Source: Stomoxys calcitrans
Taxonomy: Eukaryota; Arthropoda; Insecta; Diptera; Muscidae
Direction of reading: 5' to 3'
DNA length: 64,000 nt
NCBI RefSeq assembly: GCF_963082655.1
Contig: NC_081552.1
Coordinates: 198,322,781 to 198,386,780, forward strand
The position numbers were made by a program, and so were the translations under genes. This document shows positions 57,116 through 64,000 of this stretch, one piece after another. Below the pieces are notes generated by a model, which had not been told where the DNA came from, searched no databases, and saw nothing but the letters and a program-made list of their open reading frames with translations. Position 1 is the first letter of the stretch, and each line of letters starts with the position of its first letter.

Positions 57116-57830
57116 TGTCTGAGCTGAAATTTTACGTATAGTATTCTTTTATGACTTCCAGCAACTATGCTAAGTACGATCCCAATCGGTCTATAACCTG
57201 ATATAGCTCCCATATAAACCGATCTCACGACTTGATTTCTTGAGCCCCTGGAAACCACATTTTTTGTCCGATTTGGCTAAAATTCTACATGTAGTGTTTT
57301 ATTATGACTTCCAACAACTGTGCCAAGTACAGCCAAAATCTATCTATAAGCAGATATAGCTCCTATATAAAAAAAAATTTCCCGATTTGACTTCTTGAGC
57401 CCTTACAAGCCTCAATTTTTATCCGATTTGGTTGAAATTTTGCACGTAGTGTTCCGTTATGACTTCCATCAACTGTGTCAAGTGCGGTCCGAATCGGTCT
57501 GAAACCTGATATAGCTCCCATATAAACCGATCTCCCGATTTAACTTCTGAGCCCCAGGAAGCCGATATTTTTTCCCGATTTGGCTGAAATTTTGCTTGCG
57601 GTCTTCTATACGACTTCCAACAACTGTTCCAAATACGGTCCAAATCAGTCCATATCATCCTTGTTCGGTTCATAGAAGCTTTAATGTTTGCTGGTTTGAC
57701 AGAAGTGTCATACTTATAATACAATTATGGCCCTCAACTAAATTTATTTTGTGTAAATTTTTAGCAGAATCCATGGTGATGGGTTTACAAGATACGGCCC
57801 GGCCGAACTTAGCGCGCTTTTATTTGTTTT
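57116..57830 (-). repeat. Family A repeat, right end missing, reverse orientation
   Basis: From 57830 leftwards: AAAAGCGCGCTAAGTTCGGC, GGGCCGTATC, CCATCACCATGGATTCTGC, then four modules with AGCTCCCATATAAACCGATC (complement). It is truncated where it meets LINE-A. Confidence 0.82.
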
Positions 57831-57859
57831 TTAAATTATTTTTGCACACTACCCTCTCA

Positions 57860-58004
57860 TCACGAAAATCCCATGAGAAAAAAAAACAGAACTCCTTCGG
57901 AACTGTTCAAAACAAATTCTTAGTGTTTCGAAAAGAAAACCATCCAACATGCAGTTCAAATATTCTTCGGAATTCTTTCTCAACGCTAGTGATAACCATT
58001 CACT
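57860..58004 (+). repeat. Family E direct repeat, copy 1
   Basis: AAATTCTTAGTG, CGAAAAGAAAACC and CATGCAGTTCAAATAT, then GGAATTCTTTC, correspond to 59404-59545. It has no coding content. Confidence 0.65.
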
Positions 58005-58402
58005 GTTGTGCTACGATTCGCATCATATTTGAAGAAGTACGGCCCAATGATGCCACCAGTCCATAAACCACAACAAACTGTGACTTCTTCTGGATTTATT
58101 TTGTGTAAATTTTTTTTGTGTAAATTTTTAGCAGAATTTACACAAATCTAAATCGACAATTCTGTTTATTTTCGTACCCATTGAGCTAAAAATGAGCTTC
58201 GTCTATAAAATGGAAGAAGCGTGCGATGAACTTTAACAAAAAACAAAATTCAATAATTTGCAAGCGTTGTTCGTTTGTAAGACGATTCATGGTTAAATGA
58301 TAGACCAAACTGAAGATGTTTGACAATGAAACAAAACACAGAACGTACATGTGCTGTTTAAAACAGTGTTGCCAAAAAGATAATAGCTAAAAAATCACCC
58401 CA
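58005..58402 (-). pseudogene. DD41D (rosa-type) mariner transposase fragment, reverse strand
   Basis: The end at 58402 is GGGTGATTTTTTAGCTATTA (complement), matching 40205. Inner pieces on the reverse strand are MNRLTNEQRLQIIEF-like N-terminal text, then FYRRSSFLAQWV-like text (about 58220), and a segment matching 40520-40590 at 58010-58085 (GPMMPPVHKPQQTV in the reverse frame). A stretch at 58086-58148 is foreign, duplicating TTTGTGTAAATTTTTAGCAG. The catalytic part is missing. Confidence 0.78.
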
Positions 58403-59372
58403 GTTTCAAATTTCACCGAAATTGGGTAACAAAAGCGCCTGTTATGGGCCCAAGACCCTTTATATGCAGATCGCTCTGTTCGGTTTGGATGTCGAAAGGC
58501 TTTGTACATCTCACTGTTTCCAATTTCAAAGAAAGCGGATAATATATGTTATGGCTATAAGACCCAGCATCGAGACAATATTTTGCATGGATGTCAAAGA
58601 CCTCTCGGTGCCAAGTTTCAGCTAAATCCGTTAAAGAGAGCGCTTTTTATGAGCTTAAAACCCTGTATCGACAGATCGGCCTATATGGCAGCTATATCTA
58701 ACTAAAGTCGTATGTGGATCATACTCAGTCCATATACTATCGAGATACCTGGTCTATTTGGTAGCTATATACAAATATAGTACGATCTGGACCACAACCC
58801 ACTGCTCCAAATCGTTCCAAACGATATCGGGTTATAAAAACCCTATGAAACGCTCTATATTGCAGCTCTACCTAAATATAGGCCGATCACCGAAATTGGG
58901 TATCAAAAGCGCCTGTTATGGGCCCAAGACCCTTTCTATGCAGATCGGTCTGTTCGGTTTGGATGTCGAAAGGCTTTGTACATCTCACTGTTACCAATTT
59001 CAAAGAAATCGGATAATATATGTTATGGCTATAAGACCCAGCATCGAGACCATATTTTGCATGGATGTCAAAGACCTCTCGGTGCCAAGTTTCAGCTAAA
59101 TCCGTTAAAGAGTGCACTTTTTATGAGCTTAAAACCCTGTATCGACAGATCGGCCTATATGGCAGCTATATCTAACTAAAGTCGTATGTGGATCATACTC
59201 AGTCCATATACTATCGAGATACCTGGTCTATTTGGTAGCTATATCGAATTATAGTACGATCCACAACCCACTGCTCCAAATCGTTCCAAACGATATCGGG
59301 TTATAAAAACCCTATGAAACGCTCTATATTGCAGCTCTACCTAAATATAGGCCGATCGCGACCATATTTGGC
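58403..59372 (+). repeat. Family B-like repeat with 474-bp tandem duplication
   Basis: CACCGAAATTGGGTAACAAA at 58414 recurs as CACCGAAATTGGGTATCAAA at 58888. The two 470-474-bp units run to about 58887 and 59357 and differ by only a handful of changes and a 4-bp deletion near 59260. They contain family B words (AGATCGGCCTATATGGCAGC). No element ends are visible. Confidence 0.85.
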
Positions 59373-59389
59373 AAGAAAAATCCCGCACC

Positions 59390-59640
59390 CTGTCTGAATT
59401 CGTAACGAAAATCTCAATCTTAATCTCAAGAGGAAAAAATCGAACCAAATTCTTAGTGGTTCCAAAAGAAAACCTTCCGACATGCAGTTCAAATATCCTT
59501 CAGAATTCTTTCCAAACAGTTGGAATAAGATCCTTCTGTCCAAAAATCGTTCACAATTCGCTCCGAACTATCGCAATAGAACATCCTTCAGAATGTCAAA
59601 CAGCAACGGAACAAACTGTTGGGCGTGTCGGGCATCTGAC
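59390..59640 (+). repeat. Family E direct repeat, copy 2, and flank
   Basis: 59404-59545 repeats 57870-58000 in the same orientation with substitutions. The remainder to 59640 is unassigned. Confidence 0.6.
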
Positions 59641-60185
59641 ATATGGTTTGCTGAGTAATATAATGTCGTCACATCTGGCAGCACTCCGCATAACAAAAAA
59701 CAAAAACAAATAACAATGATATACCAGCAATGCCGGTTTTTCGCTCTTTCAACTTTTTTTCGTTTTCTCTTTTACTAGCCCGGTAATTGCATTACAACTC
59801 TAAAAGAATCAACAAAATGATGTAAATAATTCCCTCAAACACTTGAATTAATTCAATGTTGTTGCTTACATTTTTGCATGCAGAATCTAGTTTTTCAGCA
59901 AGCTAGTGGAAAATTTACATAGTTTTCATTGAGCTATTGCATTTTCACTTGAAGAACTACCATCAAAGAAAGTTTGTGCATAATTACCTTGAATACATAA
60001 TAATTATGCAATAACTGATGGCAATTACGGTAATAAATAAAATAGAAACAAATTCCTGTTTTCCATCATGGTAGTCAAACAAAATTCATTGAATTGGAAA
60101 ATTCGGTACAAATTTCATTTTCCAAGAAAATTAAGTCGAATACAAATTTTCCCTAGAACATTTCATTAAAGCATATCGACAACGC
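59641..60185. other. Unassigned AT-rich DNA
   Basis: No recognised gene or repeat. Confidence 0.45.
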
Positions 60186-60340
60186 TACAATGAGTGCAGT
60201 CCGAATCAAGTTTTAGTTCAATAAGAACGGACCTGCTTTTTATTGCAGCGTCTATATTCTAAGTGGTGTCCTCTGTACCTTTTAGATGACTGAATACACT
60301 TTAAATATGGCCCGCATTGGTCAGGGGATAACCACCGCTG
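60186..60340 (-). mobile_element. Diverged SINE fragment
   Basis: ACAATGAGTGCAGTCCGAAT, AAGTTTTAGTTCAATAAG and GGGGATAACCACCGCTGA match parts of the tRNA-derived SINE in reverse orientation with deletions. The tRNA head is absent. Confidence 0.65.
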
Positions 60341-60540
60341 ATTTTTATACCCACCATCGCAGGACTGGGATATATTCATTTTGTCATTCCAGATCGAAAT
60401 ATCGATTTCCGACCCAAAAATCCTTGTAAACTCTGATCCTGTGAAATTCTAAGACGCTCTAGCCGGATCCTCCGGCTGTCCGCCCGTCCATCTGTAGGTT
60501 CATCGGAACGTCCGTCTGTTGAAGTTTCGTTACAATCTTT
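60341..60540 (-). repeat. Family B right terminus, reverse orientation
   Basis: TTTTTATACCCACCATCGCA is the complement of the GGTGGGTATA end. TCGATTTCCGACCC and a GACGGACG-type block (complement, about 60480-60525) follow. Confidence 0.75.
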
Positions 60541-60542
60541 AA

Positions 60543-60676
60543 AAAGTTAAAAGGCATTAAGCTCGGTAGGGAGGAACTTTAGTTAACCTCTGGTATATGT
60601 TTTAACCAAATTTCAACAAAATCCGGTGAAAATGAACCACTTTTGAACACGTAGCAGTTATAGCGGAATATGGTCC
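60543..60676 (+). repeat. Family B left terminus
   Basis: AAAGTTAAAAGGCATTAAGC, a decayed CGGTAGGG palindrome and ACCTCTGGTATATG match the left end at 6316. It is truncated at about 60676 by LINE-D. Confidence 0.75.
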
Positions 60677-63363
60677 GATCCCATGGCAGCCGGTTGTACG
60701 CACCGGATTGACCCGATGGAATCCTTCATCGGCAAGGGCTGCTCGTCCTGTACGTGTTCGTCCTTTTTCGTCATGGGAGAGGCACATCCCGAAGTGCCTT
60801 TTCCACAAGCTTCTGGTCCGTGCCGGGATTGAAAAGAACCACGAACCCTAGTTCTGTTCGGTTTGCCAGAACCGGCTCCATCATCGGTCGGTGTCGTTGA
60901 GGTGTAATCGGTGCATGGAGTGGATATTTTTTGGATCTTGCTCTGGCATTACATCACTACGGGAGTATAGTCATAGTGAATAACTTGCAAGGTGCTGTGA
61001 GAACATAGACAGAAGTGGGTCACAAGCGTCGCCTTCTGCGTCCTAGACCCCCGCAATATACGCAACAGCAATATCCCAGCCCAAATATTGCCAGGCCAGT
61101 GCCGGAAAGTTTGATTTTTGCAACTGAATTGCAACGGTCTCCGTGGCAAGATCGATGGGATTGTGGATTTCATGAGTCGGAAGAACATATTGGTCGCAGC
61201 GATCCAGGAGACAAAGCTGACCAACACCTGCAGCTTACGCAGTTGTCACGGATACAATGTGCTACGTAAAGATCGCACAATGTATCCGTGGAGGTGGAAG
61301 CTCTACGTTTTGCAAGGTGATAAGAATACCCCCACTAGGATACCGAGGAGGTGTAGCAGCTCGCCCGACATTTTCACTGCATCCCCTGATCTCCTGAGTG
61401 ACGTATACTGGCAAGCCATCATCTCTTTAAGATCAGACCACCTCCCCATAATTCTCACCATCGACCGACCATCCGACTTCATAACCTCTAAGCCCCGGAT
61501 GTTTATCAAACAGAAGAAGGCCGATTGGGCTGGCTTTAGAGAGTACACCACAATCGCCGCTTCAGTAAACTGGCACTCCCTTCGGATGGATGTGCTAGTT
61601 GCCGGGAGGAAATTCCGAGACATCATTAAAGCAGCAGCCACTAGCTTTATACCAGCCGGCTGAATACCCCAAGTGCGCCCCAATTTCGCGGCGCAAGCAG
61701 TGGTACTCGCTGACGAGCGTGATGGGATTCGTTGTTCGGACCCCACTAACCCCAGAATCAGCGAGCTGAATCTGGAAATAAGCAGGGTAGTCAACGAACA
61801 TAGGCGGAATTAGTGGCTGGAACACTTGGAGAAATGTGACTTAGGCACCGGTTTAGGCAAGCTAAGTCACTCTCGAACCCCGGTAGACGGGATGACAGGA
61901 CCTCGATCACTTTTGGCGGCGTAACCGTGATTGACCCGAAGAGATGAGCCAGGTTGTTCAACCGTCAATTTTTTTGTGCATCCTCAGAGTGATAGGGCAA
62001 GGAGGAGAGCCATTCACCGTATTCGTAGTCTCCGAGCCGATGAACAGCCATCACAATTTACCGTGGGCGAGGTTACGAATGTTATACGTGACGCCAAATC
62101 ATCTAAGGCGTTGTGCGCCGACGGAATCTCTACATTGATGATGAAGAATCTGGATTTACCTGAAGTTGAGTACCTTACTACTATCCTCAACCTATCTTTG
62201 AACACTCTTATAATTCCAGATGTCTGAAAAATCGGCAGAGTAATCCGCTACTGAAGCCTCGTAAGGACCCGAGTTTGGGGGAGTCGTACAGGCCGATCAC
62301 TCTTTGCTCACCAGTAGCAACAACGTCTGAGGCATTACTCCTCCCGAGCCTTGTAGGTGAATTCGCCGAGCATCAACATGGATTTCGAAGACTGCATAGC
62401 ACAACAACTGCTTTGCAAGCCATTACTGCACACAATTGCCGTGATTTCAATCAGCCCAGACCATGTGATAGGACGGTCCTCATTGCACTGGAGCTATCGA
62501 AGGCAGTCGACACGGTCAGACATGCCAAACTATTTGAGGTCAACGCTAACACGTCTCTCCCGCCGGGCCTGAAACGCTGGGTCGCCAATTATCTGTGTGG
62601 TCGCCAGTCATTTGTGGAATGTAGGGATAAGAAGTCGAAGTAACGTAGAGTGAAACAGGGAGTTCCACAAGGTGGTGTGACATCTCCGGCACTGTTCAAC
62701 CTCTACCTATTCGCCATTTCACCCCCTCCAGACGGCATAGAGATCGTATGATATGCGGACGATTGTACGATCATGGCATCTGGTCCCCCAACCATTGTTG
62801 ATATCTGCGATAGGTTGAACGTCTACCTCATCGAATTTGCCTTATATTTCGCTACAAGAAATCTGAAGATATCTGCCACCAAATCTTAAGCCACATTGTT
62901 CACTGCAAATACGCGTGAGGTGAATACCGAGCTGACTGTGATGGGCGATGGAGAAATGATTCCGACCATCAAGTGTCCCAAAATACTTGGCAGCTCTTGC
63001 ACATTCTCCCCACATGCCATAGCAATTGGCGATAAAGTCAAAAGCAGAAACAAGGTCTTCAAGTCACTTGGCGGCAGCACTTGGAGTGCAAACAAAGAAG
63101 CCTTGTTGACCACATACAAAGCAATTGGCCGGTCTGTGGTAAGTTATGCAGCGCCAGTGTGGTCTCGTCAACTTTGTGACACGAAGTGGAATAATATTCA
63201 GATCTGTCAGAATGCTGCTCTTCGAAATTCATTTGGACCACGTCTATCAGGAGACAAAGATCCTACCAGTGCGAACTACACGCTGTCTAAGCAATACCTT
63301 TAGAACTGTTATCGCAGAGACCATCCAAACATCATCAGGCGACATATCAAGCGGGTCTTGACA
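60677..63363 (+). pseudogene. LINE-D Jockey-like non-LTR pseudogene: ORF1 end, endonuclease, RT
   Basis: 60677-61117 looks like a decayed first ORF. The endonuclease opens with MQLNCNGLRGKIDGIVDFM (61118), ILVAAIQETKLT and a YNVLRKDRT word. It then jumps, with loss of roughly 100 residues, to NTPTRIPRRCSSSPDI (about 61324) and SLRSDHLPIILTI (about 61429). The linker includes KKADWAGFREY. RT words are KALCADGISTLMMKNLDLPE (62107), LGESYRPITLCSPVA (about 62273), EHQHGFRRLHSTTTAL (about 62368), LIALELSKAVDTV (about 62480) and a VKQGVPQGGVTSPALFNLYL run (about 62652). The YADD at 62752-62763 is immediately preceded by TGA (62749-62751). The C-terminal words are YKAIGRSVVSYAAPVWSR (about 63117) and WNNIQICQNAALR. 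Multiple stops and the endonuclease deletion make it dead. Confidence 0.87.
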
Positions 63364-63379
63364 ACATTCATGCATAGAG

Positions 63380-63476
63380 ATGGGCGATGGGTAAATACCC
63401 AAAAGGTATTTACCCGGTTAATTGGGTAAATTGGGTAAATACCCGGGTATTTATCCATTTATTGCTGGGTATTTAT
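63380..63476. repeat. GGGTAAATACCC-type palindromic simple repeat
   Basis: GGGTAAATACCCAAAAGG, TATTTACCCGG, TTGGGTAAATTGGGTAAATA and CCCGGGTATTTATCC form overlapping inverted and direct copies of GGGTAAATA. Confidence 0.85.
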
Positions 63477-64000
63477 AAGTTTGCCGATATCTTGGACATA
63501 AAAATTGATTCCAAAAAATTGTTGATGATTTCGTATTCTTTGTATATAAACCTGATCTTCTGATCTCATAAAATCGGATTTTAGTTATATATAGCCGCTA
63601 TATAGACCGATCTCTAGACTTAAAATCTTGAGGCAATAAATTGTTCATTTTGCATTCGATTGGCACAGTGATTTCTGGTAGACCCCTACCCACTTCTATG
63701 AAGTGTGGTTCAGATCGGACTATATTTGGATATAGCTGTCCTTAGATATATGGTATTGGGACCATAAAAGATCCATTTAGTACCCGAATTCGATGAAATT
63801 TGGCACAGTGTGTTCTGGTAGACCCCCACCCATTGCTATCAAATGTGGTCCAGATCGGACCATATTTGGATATAGCAGCCATATAGACCGATCTCCCTAT
63901 ATAGTGTAATGAGCCTATAAAAGGAGCGTTTTTCATCCGATTTGGATGAAATTTGAAACAGTGGGTTTTAGTATTCTCTTACCCTCTTAACCCTTTTGTT
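63477..64000 (-). repeat. Family F repeat (related to B), reverse orientation, runs off the window
   Basis: TTGGCACAGTGATTTCTGG (63661) and TTGGCACAGTGTGTTCTGG (63811) mark a period of about 150 bp. ATATAGACCGATCTC and CAGATCGGACTATATTTGG are shared with family B modules. No terminus is present. Confidence 0.72.

Overview
The window looks like euchromatic or pericentromeric DNA of a higher fly (Diptera, most likely a calyptrate/muscoid fly). The reasons are the AT-rich composition, the Jockey-, R1/LOA- and RTE-type LINEs, mariner MITEs and a tRNA-derived SINE. The 150-bp tandem-repeat modules also resemble, from memory only, repeats common in muscid and calliphorid assemblies. I found no host protein-coding gene, rRNA or genuine tRNA that I can support. 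Almost everything recognisable is a transposable element or a fragment of one, usually nested. Because this is nuclear eukaryotic DNA, operons, ribosome binding sites and bacterial terminators do not apply.

Element names used here. LINE-A and LINE-B are two R1/LOA-like non-LTR families (GSDANAHH-type endonuclease, YADD reverse transcriptase, RNase H, and a C-terminal zinc knuckle seen in the LINE-A tails). RTE is an RTE-like LINE. LINE-C, LINE-D and LINE-E are other non-LTR families. Families A, A2, B, C, D, E and F are non-coding interspersed repeats. A, A2, B and F consist of about 145-155-bp tandem modules. Where complete, A, A2 and B are bounded by a palindrome around TTCGGCC..GGCCGAA at one end and a GGTGGTGGGTATA end at the other.

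Layout. 0-8.6 kb: a 153-bp-period family A array, a LINE-A pseudogene, and a 5'-truncated Jockey element with an open RT frame and poly(A) tail (3241-5553) inserted into a reverse-strand LINE-B endonuclease; then a complete family B repeat and a mariner MITE. 8.6-16 kb: an RTE copy with a 14-bp target duplication sits in a LINE-B pseudogene, which also carries a 353-bp SINE-like insertion with its own 14-bp duplication and ends in a 3.1-kb 29-bp satellite. 17.5-25.4 kb: LINE-A, LINE-E, LINE-C and LINE-B fragments with a hAT-type MITE (8-bp duplication), a SINE (8-bp duplication) and a mariner MITE. 27-33 kb: family D, A2 and A repeats with SINEs and a MITE. 33.5-44 kb: three RTE pseudogenes, two in inverted orientation, carrying SINEs and a family C repeat that itself contains a DD41D mariner. 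44.6-51.9 kb: a family B repeat holding a SINE and a DD34D mariner pseudogene, then A2 and A repeats. 52.6-60.7 kb: inverted family B copies, a LINE-A pseudogene with endonuclease and RT, family A, a second DD41D mariner fragment and a 474-bp tandem duplication. 60.7-64 kb: a LINE-D pseudogene and family F.

The genes do not form a pathway. They record successive insertions. The youngest-looking pieces are the Jockey copy, the RTE copy at 8722-9997 and the mariner MITEs. The most unusual structure is the architecture of families A/B/C: a terminal hairpin, inverted GGTACCCACC-type ends, and an internal module that repeatedly carries a near-perfect hairpin.
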